In this document: piece by piece, positions 1 to 6,789 of the stretch
Numbering within the stretch: the stretch's first letter is position 1
How the letters are laid out: each line of letters starts with the position of its first letter
Source: Methylocapsa sp.
GTDB taxonomy: Bacteria > Pseudomonadota > Alphaproteobacteria > Rhizobiales > Beijerinckiaceae
NCBI GenBank assembly: GCA_003162995.1
Contig: PLUZ01000241.1
Span: forward strand, 1 to 9,748
Length of the DNA stretch: 9,748 bases
Direction of reading: 5' to 3'
The notes under the pieces: model-generated
What the model saw: the letters and a program-made list of their open reading frames with translations, nothing else
Told to the model about the DNA's origin: nothing
Databases searched by the model: none
Made by a program: the position numbers and the translations under genes

Positions 1-249
1 ACTGGTCGATTGCATGTAGAGCATATTGTCGACGCCATTGACCTGCAGCTCGATTGGCAAAGCGATCGTGTCGATCACGGTTTGCGGGCTGGCACCGGGG
101 TATCGCGTCGTGACCTGGACAGTCGGCGGCACGATGTTCGGATACTGGGAAACCGGCAGGTTATAGAGCGCGACGGCGCCGATCAGCACCAGGACGATAG
201 CCAGCACATTCGCGAGAACCGGACGCTCGATAAAGAATTTCGCCATCAT
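1..249 (-). CDS. RND (HAE-1 family) multidrug efflux pump, inner-membrane permease, N-terminal part
   Basis: Partial gene: the first 83 codons are present and the rest lies beyond the left edge (family members are about 1,030-1,070 residues). It would be the proton-driven inner-membrane trimer of a tripartite efflux pump, of the AcrB/MexB type. The start reads MMAKFFIERPVLANVLAIVL, giving the short cytoplasmic FFIERP segment and first membrane helix (about residues 9-28) typical of HAE-1 pumps. The porter-domain signatures LPVSQYPNIVPP, YPGASPQTVIDT and QVNGVDNMLYM follow. The ATG at 249-247 overlaps the TGA of the adaptor gene as ATGATG; the second ATG (246-244) is an equally possible start. 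A GAAGG lies about 12 bases upstream of the first ATG. It is the third gene of the efflux operon. Family assignment is firm; the substrate cannot be told from this fragment. Confidence 0.95.
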   Translation of the reverse strand, partial: MMAKFFIERPVLANVLAIVLVLIGAVALYNLPVSQYPNIVPPTVQVTTRYPGASPQTVIDTIALPIELQVNGVDNMLYMQSTS

Positions 250-1646
250 GGGCCGCTGCCTTCGCCGTTGCGGCCCGCCCCATCGAGCGTCGTCAGCTTT
301 GGCGTCACCTTGACTCCCGGAGTGACCCGCCACAGATCTCCAATGACGACGCGATCATCCGCGCTCAAGCCAGAGAGGATGACGCGCAAATCGCCGGAGA
401 GCTGGCCGAGCTCGACATAGCGCTGCTCCACGACATCGTCTTGGTTCAAGACCAAAAGATAGCGGCCACCTTGGTCCGCTTGTAAAGCACGGTCTGGAAC
501 CAGCAATGCCCCTGGCAAAACGCGTCCCTTGGGCAAGCGTATCCGCACGAAGAAACCCGGCAGCAAAGTGCGGTTCGGGTTCCGCAGGATGCCGCGCACC
601 AGTATTGTTCCCGTCTGGGGATCGATCTGCGGCGCCACATATTGGATTGTTCCGCGGTAGGGGAAGTCGGTCCCCTTCTCGATACCGACTTCGACGGGGA
701 TATTGACGAGTTCGGCATAGGTCAACCGGCGTTCCCCGAGATTCGCGCGGACTTTCAACAAGTCCTGCTCGCTTAGATTGGCAACGACATAGATCGGGTC
801 AAGCTGCAAGATCTCGGCGAGGACGGTTTGCTGACCGGCACCACCGACGGTATTGCCGGGATCGACGAGATGTTTCCCCATCTGGCCGTCGAACGGCGCC
901 CGCACCTCCGTATAGCTGAGATTGAGTTTGGCGATATCGACTTGGGCCCTGGCCGAAGCGAGATCAGCTTCCGTCTTTTTCGCCTGGAAGTTCCAGTTGT
1001 CGACCACGACCTGCGCCGCGGCGCCTTTCTTTTCCAGGGCCGTGTAACGGGTCACTTCCGTTTTGGCGTAGAAAAGCGCCGCCTCGGTTGCCCGCACCTG
1101 GGCCTCGGCTTGGACGAGCTGATCCTTGTATTGTTCCTGCTGGACCGTGAAAAGAAGATCGCCCTGCTTGACGAGCTGTCCGTCTTGGAAGTGAATCTTC
1201 TCCAGATAGCCTTCCACTCGGGAGATCAGCTTCACCGTACTTACGGAAGCGGCGTTGCCGGTGAGCTCGACATATTCGGTTACGCTTTGAACCTTGGGCC
1301 GTATCACGGGCACCGTCGGACCGGTGGTCGCTGGCGGGACACCCTTTGGAGCGGCGGCTGGTGCATTTTTTGAGGCGCCGGGCGTCTCATTGTTGGGAGC
1401 ATCGGCCGGTGCCGCGGGGGCTGGCTGGCCGGCCGGCGCGCCCTTGCCCATCATTCTCTCCCACCATGATTCGGAAAAGCCCGGGCTGGCCGATCCGCCG
1501 AAGATGGCGAGAGCGATCGCCAAGGTGATGGAGCCGTGCCGCCGGCACGTCTTGGCTTTTCTCGAAAACCAGCCCTCGCCTTTTGCTGCGCAAAACCTCG
1601 ACCGCATAGCAAATCGCCCTTTTTCTTTCTGTGTAAGCCTCACCAT
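246..1646 (-). CDS. Efflux RND transporter periplasmic adaptor subunit (membrane fusion protein)
   Basis: Bridges the inner-membrane RND pump and the outer-membrane channel (AcrA/MexA/HlyD-like). At 466 residues it is longer than the usual 370-400 because of a basic N-terminus and an Ala/Pro-rich linker at about 68-112. A hydrophobic signal segment (about 40-50, SITLAIALAIFGG) suggests export; no lipobox Cys is obvious. Domains in order: first half of the lipoyl domain (about 140-169, VEGYLEKIHFQDGQLVKQGD), an alpha-helical hairpin rich in Gln/Ala/Glu (about 170-243), the second lipoyl half (YTEVRAPFDGQMG, 245-257), a beta-barrel (about 280-370, with IDPQTGTILVRGILRNPN) and a membrane-proximal domain (about 375-450). 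The ATG at 1646 overlaps the end of the outer-membrane gene by 7 bases. The in-frame ATG at 1607 (residue 14) has a better ribosome site (AAAGGG, about 9 bases away) and still keeps the signal peptide, so it may be the true start. The family call is secure. Confidence 0.96.
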   Translation of the reverse strand: MVRLTQKEKGRFAMRSRFCAAKGEGWFSRKAKTCRRHGSITLAIALAIFGGSASPGFSESWWERMMGKGAPAGQPAPAAPADAPNNETPGASKNAPAAAPKGVPPATTGPTVPVIRPKVQSVTEYVELTGNAASVSTVKLISRVEGYLEKIHFQDGQLVKQGDLLFTVQQEQYKDQLVQAEAQVRATEAALFYAKTEVTRYTALEKKGAAAQVVVDNWNFQAKKTEADLASARAQVDIAKLNLSYTEVRAPFDGQMGKHLVDPGNTVGGAGQQTVLAEILQLDPIYVVANLSEQDLLKVRANLGERRLTYAELVNIPVEVGIEKGTDFPYRGTIQYVAPQIDPQTGTILVRGILRNPNRTLLPGFFVRIRLPKGRVLPGALLVPDRALQADQGGRYLLVLNQDDVVEQRYVELGQLSGDLRVILSGLSADDRVVIGDLWRVTPGVKVTPKLTTLDGAGRNGEGSGP

Positions 1647-3424
1647 TCCGGCGCGCGAACTGTCGGGCCGCGGTCCTCGGGTCCGGGCAAACCGGGCGCC
1701 GGCAGCGGCGGTTCGCTGGCGGGCGGTAGCAACTGACCCCAGTTGGTGCGGCTGCGCATCTCCTCTGTCGTCGCGGCGTTGAGGAAACCATTGCCATCCC
1801 GGATCTGCCAGCCGCCGCCGAGGGCGCGGAAGATCGACACCAAGCCCGTCGAAATATTACCCGTCGCCATGGCGAGATTGTTCTCGGCCTGATAAAGATT
1901 CTGCTCAGCCGTCAACACCGTCGTGAAATCCCGCGTCCCTTGCTGGTATTCGAGCGTTGCGATGTGGAGAGCACCGTTTGCCGCCACGACGCTGCGGTGC
2001 AAATATTCCGCCTGGGAGCGCGATAAGAGGAACGTGGAAATACCGTTCTCCACCTCCTGCTGCGCTTTCAAAACGGTATTTTGATAATCGACCAGATATT
2101 CCTGCAAGGTCGCGTCCTGCAGCCTCACATTGTTGGTGATCTGTCCATAGTTCAACAAATTCCATTGGAACGACGGGCCAACCGAGAAGGCCCGGCCAGC
2201 AGGATGAAACGCTTGCCATAGATTGTTGCCGCCGACGTTGCTCGCGAGACCGCCGAAAGCGCCAGTGATGCTGATCGCCGGGTAGAGATCGGCTGCCGCT
2301 ACGCCGACTTGCGCGCTTTGCGCCGCCGCCTTTAGTTCGGCCGCGCGAATGTCAGGCCTGCGGCGCAGCAAATCCGCAGGTACGCCGACGACGACCTTCG
2401 GCGGGGTTGCAGGAATATGGCCGGTCGAGCGTGCAAGCAAGAAGCCGAGCGGCTCGGGAGCCATGCCAAGCAGCACGCGGAGCGCATTCAACCCCTGCTG
2501 CAATTGGATTGTCAGCTGCGGCACCGTTGCTTCAGTCGCGCCCAGAATGTTTTCCGCTTGGTAAACGTCGAGGAGAGTGGCGGCGCCGCCCTTGTAGCGA
2601 TCGCGCGCGATGGCAAGAATCCCGCGCTGCTTAACAACGTTCTCGCGGGCGATCGCGATCTGCTTTTCGAGCGTCCTGATCCCGATATAAGTGCTCGCCA
2701 CGTCACCAAGTAGCGTAACGAGGACATCGTCATAGCTCGCGATCGAAGCAAGATAGGCCGAATCGGCAGATTCAACCCCGCGGCGAAATTTCCCCCAAAA
2801 ATCCAACTCCCATGCCGCCTGGACGCCGATCCCATCGGACCAGAAATTGATGATTTTCAGGCCCGGCGAGGGAGAGGATTGGCCCACGCCCGCCGCCGGA
2901 CTGGATTGAGCATTGGCTTGGCTCAAAAGATTATAACTTACCGTGCCCAGCGCCCCTTGTTTCTGGGGCCAGAACTCGCCTATTGCCATGCCAAGCTGAG
3001 CGCGCGCTTGCAGCACTTTCGTGCCTGCGCTCAACAGGGTCAAATTTTGCGAATAAGCAATATCAATAAGGCGGTCGAGGATCGGGTCATGGAAAACGCG
3101 CCACCAATCGCGATATTCCTCAGGCCCGGTTTGCAGCGATTTGTTCCTCCATTCGAGCCAGCTATCGGCCACCGGGGCAAGCGGCGGCGCGAAATCAGGG
3201 CCAACGGCGCAACCCGCCAAGCTAACGAGCAGTGCTGCGGCGAACCACCAGCCCAACCCGATGACAGCGCCGCGCTGGCCCGCCTGCCGTTCGGCTTTGT
3301 CTATTTCGCGCCAGGGGAGCGTTGCGCACAATCTGAAGGCCGGTCGTAGGCGATCGCCCGCAACGAAAAGGCCGCGCAAGGAAATGCCGGCACCCGCCCG
3401 CCTTCGGATTCTGTCGAGCAGCAT
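1640..3424 (-). CDS. Outer-membrane efflux lipoprotein, NodT/OprM family (TolC-like channel)
   Basis: Trimeric outer-membrane exit duct of the efflux system. A hydrophobic stretch (about 53-70) ends in the lipobox LAGC with Cys72, followed by AVGPDFAPP, the classic start of mature NodT-type lipoproteins. Two TolC-type repeats follow. Family landmarks are WELDFWGKFRR (205-215), DVASTYIGIRTLEKQI (241-256), PADLLRRRPDIRAAE (349-363), an AADLYPAISITGAF strand (377-390) and FQWNLLNYGQ (419-428). About 523 residues remain after processing, slightly long because of a Pro-rich C-terminal tail (about 565-594). The ATG at 3424 is supported by AGGA six bases upstream, but leaves about 50 residues before the hydrophobic core, unusual for a type II signal. 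An internal TTG (codon 32) is an alternative start. It is the first gene of the operon and overlaps the adaptor gene by 7 bases. Confidence 0.95.
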   Translation of the reverse strand: MLLDRIRRRAGAGISLRGLFVAGDRLRPAFRLCATLPWREIDKAERQAGQRGAVIGLGWWFAAALLVSLAGCAVGPDFAPPLAPVADSWLEWRNKSLQTGPEEYRDWWRVFHDPILDRLIDIAYSQNLTLLSAGTKVLQARAQLGMAIGEFWPQKQGALGTVSYNLLSQANAQSSPAAGVGQSSPSPGLKIINFWSDGIGVQAAWELDFWGKFRRGVESADSAYLASIASYDDVLVTLLGDVASTYIGIRTLEKQIAIARENVVKQRGILAIARDRYKGGAATLLDVYQAENILGATEATVPQLTIQLQQGLNALRVLLGMAPEPLGFLLARSTGHIPATPPKVVVGVPADLLRRRPDIRAAELKAAAQSAQVGVAAADLYPAISITGAFGGLASNVGGNNLWQAFHPAGRAFSVGPSFQWNLLNYGQITNNVRLQDATLQEYLVDYQNTVLKAQQEVENGISTFLLSRSQAEYLHRSVVAANGALHIATLEYQQGTRDFTTVLTAEQNLYQAENNLAMATGNISTGLVSIFRALGGGWQIRDGNGFLNAATTEEMRSRTNWGQLLPPASEPPLPAPGLPGPEDRGPTVRAPEW

Positions 3425-3430
3425 CAGCCA

Positions 3431-3434
3431 TCCT
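3431..3434 (-). promoter_or_regulatory. Ribosome binding site of the outer-membrane factor gene
   Basis: AGGA on the minus strand lies six bases before the ATG at 3424-3422. It favours that upstream start over internal candidates, despite the long stretch before the lipobox. A competing ATG at 3431 is out of frame with the channel protein. Confidence 0.55.
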
Positions 3435-3479
3435 GTTGGCTCACGCGAGGCGCAAATGCGCCACCTGGATCACTGGAGA

Positions 3480-3507
3480 GCGCGACTCATGCTGTTGTCG
3501 CGCAACA
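3480..3507. promoter_or_regulatory. Overlapping inverted repeats upstream of the efflux operon, candidate operator
   Basis: Two dyads overlap here. GCGCGAC (3480-3486) and GTCGCGC (3497-3503) form a perfect 7-base inverted repeat around a 10-base centre. TGTTG (3493-3497) and CAACA (3503-3507) form a second one around TCGCG. They lie 56-83 bases before the first efflux codon, where a repressor site or leader hairpin would be expected. TetR- and MarR-type regulators of RND pumps commonly bind such dyads; assigning a regulator is inference, since none is encoded nearby. The two foldings exclude each other, so a leader-RNA switch is also conceivable. Confidence 0.35.
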
Positions 3508-3750
3508 TGGAACCTAACACGTGGCCGTAATGAGGGCTGTGACAAATCCGCAACCATTATGGGATTTCGCAAGGGTCTCCGAAGCCGGCTACGCACGCGC
3601 CCGCGCTCATGGCGCTAATTGTGATTGAGCCGACTGCTTGTGAGCGAGATATGTGCAAGACAGGCAGAACAGGATCAAGCGCGAGATACCGGCAGTCCGC
3701 GGTTGGTCATTTCTCTTGACATCGCCGCCATTAAGAAACGGGAACAATGG

Positions 3751-4218
3751 TCATTCTGGCGAAGCCAGCGATGGCGGCCAGCGGCTTTCTTGCGGGGCGG
3801 GGCCGTAGCTTGCGCGAAAGATAAGATCCCGCACTACGCTATGGCTCCCGTCGGCGTAGCGCAACAGCCAGTCGCCTGGGTGTCCCTGCAAGGGATCGTT
3901 CTGCCAGCCCACCGGCACCGCAAGCGCCTGGTCCAGACGGAGGGCGAGCGAGACTGAGGGCGCCTTCAAATAAAGCCCATCCTGGCCCATCGCCGCCGGC
4001 GGAATGGGCGCGTATGCGGCCATGAACAGATCGCGCCGGACCGGGTAGCGCTCTCCCTGCACGCCAGTCAGCAAGGCATCGCCCTTCTGGTAGTGCACCG
4101 GCCCTTCGAGGGTTTCACACACGCCGTCGGCTAAGGCAAAAGCCACCGGCACCGGAACCGGCCTCTTGCATACGTGCAGGGCGCGCGGATCAGCCGTGAG
4201 GTCCGGCAGGCCGGTCAT
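3751..4218 (-). CDS. PGDYG domain protein with two tandem PGDYG-like repeats
   Basis: A 155-residue soluble protein with no signal peptide or membrane helix. The second half carries a PGDYG-type signature (HPGDWLLRYADGSHSVV, 113-129, followed by RDLIFRASYGP). PGDYG is a small domain of unknown molecular function, so no activity is assigned. The first half holds a diverged copy (QKGDALLTGVQGERYPVRRD, 44-63, then LFMAAYAP). Aligned, the copies share GD, LL, a later G, V-R-DL(I)F, A and Y-P. The ATG at 4218 overlaps the TGA of the upstream membrane protein as ATGA, so the two are probably co-translated and may act together. The stop codon sits beside a small CTGGC-TTC-GCCAG hairpin that lacks a T run. 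The domain call is fairly sure; the link to the neighbour is inference from coupling. Confidence 0.85.
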   Translation of the reverse strand: MTGLPDLTADPRALHVCKRPVPVPVAFALADGVCETLEGPVHYQKGDALLTGVQGERYPVRRDLFMAAYAPIPPAAMGQDGLYLKAPSVSLALRLDQALAVPVGWQNDPLQGHPGDWLLRYADGSHSVVRDLIFRASYGPAPQESRWPPSLASPE

Positions 4219-5942
4219 GCCGGGAGAACATCGCGCTCGCGCCGAACCAGACCATGCCAGGAGAGGTTCTCCTCTCCCATCGCGTCCGCCGCCTCAAGGG
4301 CGAGACCGCGCAGCTTTGGCCAGGCTTCCTCCGGAGCTGAGGGCGCAGCAATGAAATCCTCAAGATCACGGCAGATCGACATAAGATCATCCGTGGCCTT
4401 CTTGCTTAGGGCGGTGCGGTGGACGATGCCAAGGCGTGTTCCGGCCCCGTGCAAGGCGGCGGCAAAGGCCGGGCCCACAGCAGTCGAGAGCAAAAGCCAG
4501 ACCGAGTATCCGATGAAATGCCCGCAAACGCCTAGGATCGACACACCGAAGAAGATGGCCGTGAAGAAGTGCAAGTTCTTCTCGGCATGTTCCAGTTTGC
4601 GGAAGTTGTCGTCGTGATATTTGGCTTGGTCAGTAACAATAAACTTCAACCATTGAGCGGCCTGCTGGGATGTGAAGTCTGGTGGGACACGTGGCAGGCC
4701 CTGGTCACGCATAGCGCGCTTTCCTTCCGCAAGGGCGCGAAAAGTCAGCTCTTCCGCCGTTTCGGTGTCTGATGGCGGCGGCGCATCCTTGCTGCGCATT
4801 TGATGTCCAGCAATGCGCTGTACAGTGGCCAACTCATGCGCTGCGATGGATTTCGTCCCATTGGCGGGCCTCCGTGCACGCGGCTTGTCTCGAGTGTCGC
4901 GTAGCGCCGGTGGCGCCATCAGTAAAGGCAGGCACATGCGGGCAATGCGCAACTGCTCAGCACCAAGGCGACAGGCGGTCCAGCGGTCTTGCAGCCGCGC
5001 GAGCCGCGCACTGAGGACAAGGGCAACGATGAGCAGCAGGACTAAAAGTTCGAAGCCCGTCGAGGAGAAGACTTGGTCCCAGAAATTGTGTTGCGAATTT
5101 GGTTCTCGAGCGTGGGCGATTTCACCATAAACCGCTAAAAATACGGCATATGCCGCGCCGAGATGGACAAACCAAATCAGATCACGGTGAAGATACGAAC
5201 CACGCAGCGCGCTGCGGTCGAGCGCTTCGAACCGCGCGACAATTGGAGCAGAATCATCCACAGCTGCCTGGTCAGGGTCCAACTTCCTCCATTCCGACGG
5301 CGCGAAATAGGAGTGCGGACGCCACGACCATCCCAAACATTTTTTCATCTTGGCTATGCTATCCGCAGTTCCATCCTGCCTCTGCCAATCAAAAGCGAAC
5401 AGTTCGAGGATGAACTGTTCGAACCTGCCGAAAAAGCCCGGCCCGCGCGGCAACCAGCCTGGAAATTGCGGGTCCAGCCCACTTGTGATGCTGGGCCCGA
5501 TGACAGGAAGGTCGGGTAGCGCTTGCCCAAGCGAGATGGTCAGCTTTTCGAGATGCTTGGCGAGAAGGACGAGCTTGTTTTTCTCGCCCAGATCCGCGTC
5601 GTAAACCACAACGTCCGAAAGAGCGAGGGCAAGTTCATTCAGATCCGCCTCCTCGCTGCCTGGCGGCATCTGGACGGCCTCTGCGATGCCATCCGGGGCC
5701 GAAATCCCGTGCGCGAGGAGCACTTGCTTCGGCAGGTCAAACGCCGCCAAACTCTCAATCAGTTCAAGGTCAGCGGCGTGGGCAATCCTAAAGAGCAGCC
5801 GGATATTTGATAAACCGGAGCTGATGGTGATGCAAAGGGCATCGAGGCCACGGCTGCCTCCGAGGATGTCCGGTGCCAGCAAAACAACGAGGGTACCGGT
5901 CCGAGGGGGTGCCGTCGGTGTTGGCTTCATGGTTTCCGGCAT
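4215..5942 (-). CDS. Predicted four-helix membrane protein with N-terminal SLOG-like domain and SLATT/DUF4231-like halves
   Basis: 575 residues from the ATG at 5942, chosen because AGAGGTGAGG directly precedes it; the frame stays open to 6161, but that extension looks non-coding. Residues 14-150 resemble an alpha/beta domain: strands TGTLVVLLAP (15-24) and LALSDVVVYDADL (106-118) recall the SDLLIAVWDG region of SLOG nucleotide sensors, but the Gly-rich GGT-like loop is absent. Two helix pairs follow, each with a charged helical flank. Pair one is about 254-274 and 296-313, then RLQDRWTACRLGAEQLR. Pair two is about 458-478 and 480-500, preceded by WLKFIVTDQAKYHDDNFRKL. The C-terminus (ALEAADAMGEENLSWHGLVR to DVLPA) matches my memory of SLATT/2TM effector proteins, which end in a similar E-W motif before LPA. 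SLATT domains are predicted membrane effectors in nucleotide-signalling conflict systems. The CDS is secure; the family is moderately supported; the function is inferred. Confidence 0.85.
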   Translation of the reverse strand: MPETMKPTPTAPPRTGTLVVLLAPDILGGSRGLDALCITISSGLSNIRLLFRIAHAADLELIESLAAFDLPKQVLLAHGISAPDGIAEAVQMPPGSEEADLNELALALSDVVVYDADLGEKNKLVLLAKHLEKLTISLGQALPDLPVIGPSITSGLDPQFPGWLPRGPGFFGRFEQFILELFAFDWQRQDGTADSIAKMKKCLGWSWRPHSYFAPSEWRKLDPDQAAVDDSAPIVARFEALDRSALRGSYLHRDLIWFVHLGAAYAVFLAVYGEIAHAREPNSQHNFWDQVFSSTGFELLVLLLIVALVLSARLARLQDRWTACRLGAEQLRIARMCLPLLMAPPALRDTRDKPRARRPANGTKSIAAHELATVQRIAGHQMRSKDAPPPSDTETAEELTFRALAEGKRAMRDQGLPRVPPDFTSQQAAQWLKFIVTDQAKYHDDNFRKLEHAEKNLHFFTAIFFGVSILGVCGHFIGYSVWLLLSTAVGPAFAAALHGAGTRLGIVHRTALSKKATDDLMSICRDLEDFIAAPSAPEEAWPKLRGLALEAADAMGEENLSWHGLVRRERDVLPA

Positions 5943-5945
5943 GTT

Positions 5946-5955
5946 CCTCACCTCT
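5946..5955 (-). promoter_or_regulatory. Ribosome binding site deciding the start of the SLATT-like gene
   Basis: On the minus strand AGAGGTGAGG ends three bases before the ATG at 5942. The AGAGG half (5955-5951) has eight bases of spacing, close to ideal. This places the start at MPETMKP and removes 73 upstream codons that the open frame would otherwise add. Confidence 0.7.
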
Positions 5956-6262
5956 TGCTTTCGACTAGATACGCGAAAGCACTGACGGTTGGAAGTCATC
6001 GCGCAATTGGCGCGCTGGCGAGCCGGAAAAAGCACTCGGTCACGCGCATCGAGCAACCGTCGCCCTAATGCATTGGGATCGTAGAGACATGGATGCGGCC
6101 AACGCGAGGTTGGATTGCCACTATCCCGGAGGCGCCCATTGTGTGCCATCGCGCACGCCATTTTTCTTTGATCGAGACTGGGCGTTAGACCGGTAAACTA
6201 GTGAACAACTATGCCCGGTCGCACCTCTGGATGGTGGTGCACAGCGCATCCACATCGAAAAT

Positions 6263-6286
6263 GTCGATACGATAAAGGTCGATACG
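6263..6286. repeat. Direct repeat of GTCGATACG, 15-base period
   Basis: GTCGATACG occurs at 6263-6271 and again at 6278-6286, six bases apart. It lies about 320 bases upstream of the SLATT-like start. Two copies only, so it may be chance or a pair of protein-binding sites. Confidence 0.4.
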
Positions 6287-6568
6287 TGTCAGCAGCTGCC
6301 GATTGAGAAATCACCCTCGACGGACGCGCGTTCATGGCGGTGACAGCGGCGACACCGGCCGTGAGGGGCAGGGCAAGAAGAACGAGGAACTCCGCGCGCT
6401 ACGAACACAATGTGAAGCAGAGTGCTGCAGTGACAGGCAAGCCCGAAGATGGTTACGTGAACAGCAGAAGAAGACAAAACTCTGAAAAAAACCTTTCCCC
6501 AAATAAACACGGTTCTACTCGACTGCTAAGATTAAAATAAGCGCGGCGCTCGCGTTAAAAGCCTTTGT

Positions 6569-6586
6569 GTAAGCGTCTTGGCTTAC
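6569..6586 (-). terminator. Weak hairpin, possible terminator of the small membrane-protein gene
   Basis: GTAAGC and GCTTAC form a perfect 6-base-pair stem around a 6-base loop. Read on the minus strand it lies 56 bases after the stop of the candidate small gene, and is followed by ACAAAGGCTTTT, so only a short, displaced T run is present. The stem is short and only half GC, so this is a weak candidate. Confidence 0.22.
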
Positions 6587-6642
6587 GAAGTGGCCGTCAT
6601 CCCCATAAGCGCCGATTCGAGTACCCTTTGTGGGGTGTCTGT

Positions 6643-6786
6643 TTAGACGAAGCCTGCAGTAGTAGCCGATGCGATGGCTAATAGCGGCGCCACGACAAGG
6701 ATGACCCAAGAGATCGCGATAATGGTGGCAAGCGCTTCTTTTCTCATTTGGGCTGACCCGGATGAGAGAGCGAAAAATTGTGCCAT
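6643..6786 (-). CDS. Candidate small single-helix membrane protein (47 or 34 residues)
   Basis: A short frame ending in TAA (6645-6643). From the ATG at 6786 it gives 47 residues; from the in-frame ATG at 6747 it gives 34, starting MRKEALATIIAISWV. The shorter form has the shape of a small bacterial membrane protein: a positive N-terminus (Arg-Lys), one uninterrupted hydrophobic helix (about 22 residues through VILVVAPLLAIAS) and a short polar C-terminus. Many codons end in G or C, as in the neighbouring genes. No strong Shine-Dalgarno sequence precedes either ATG, which weakens the case; CGGG about 11 bases before 6747 is the best present. It stands alone, divergent from the acyltransferase. 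I do not recognise a family, and chance cannot be excluded for a frame this short. Confidence 0.35.
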   Translation of the reverse strand: MAQFFALSSGSAQMRKEALATIIAISWVILVVAPLLAIASATTAGFV

Positions 6787-6789
6787 CGG

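Larger units (their letters stand above)
3425..3750. other. Intergenic region upstream of the efflux operon
   Basis: This 326-base gap separates the PGDYG gene from the efflux operon. I see no convincing gene in it. On the minus strand a CATAAT near 3560 could be a -10 element, but I found no good -35 partner. The clear structure is the pair of overlapping inverted repeats at 3480-3507, listed separately. The promoter of the efflux operon should lie here, because the upstream gene ends at 3751 and the first efflux gene starts at 3424. No divergent regulator gene accompanies the operon in this window. Confidence 0.5.
5943..6642. other. Long non-coding stretch upstream of the SLATT-like gene
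   Basis: I see no convincing gene in these 700 bases. Open frames on both strands between about 6289 and 6540 encode low-complexity, Arg- or Cys-rich peptides with no recognisable motif. The region should hold the promoter of the SLATT/PGDYG unit. Visible structure is limited to a 9-base direct repeat at 6263-6286 and a 6-base-pair hairpin at 6569-6586, each listed separately. The stretch could be a decayed gene, but nothing identifies one. Confidence 0.45.

Noticed and set aside
828..1373. Long plus-strand open frame (181 codons) opposite the adaptor gene
   Set aside because: It lies wholly antisense to a well-recognised adaptor protein and its translation shows no family motif; it is a by-product of GC-rich codons.
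3716..3721. Perfect TTGACA on the plus strand
   Set aside because: No -10 hexamer follows at 16-18 bases, and it points into the 3' end of an oppositely oriented gene.
3625..3957. Plus-strand open frame of 110 codons near the end of the PGDYG gene
   Set aside because: Starts at a TTG without a convincing ribosome site and is mostly antisense to the PGDYG gene.
5943..6161. Upstream extension of the SLATT-like protein to an ATG at 6161
   Set aside because: The strong AGAGGTGAGG site at 5946-5955 places the start at 5942, and the 73 extra codons look non-coding.
6289..6540. Overlapping short open frames on both strands
   Set aside because: Arg- or Cys-rich low-complexity translations starting at GTG, TTG or ATG without good ribosome sites; no domain or membrane pattern convincing enough to call a gene.
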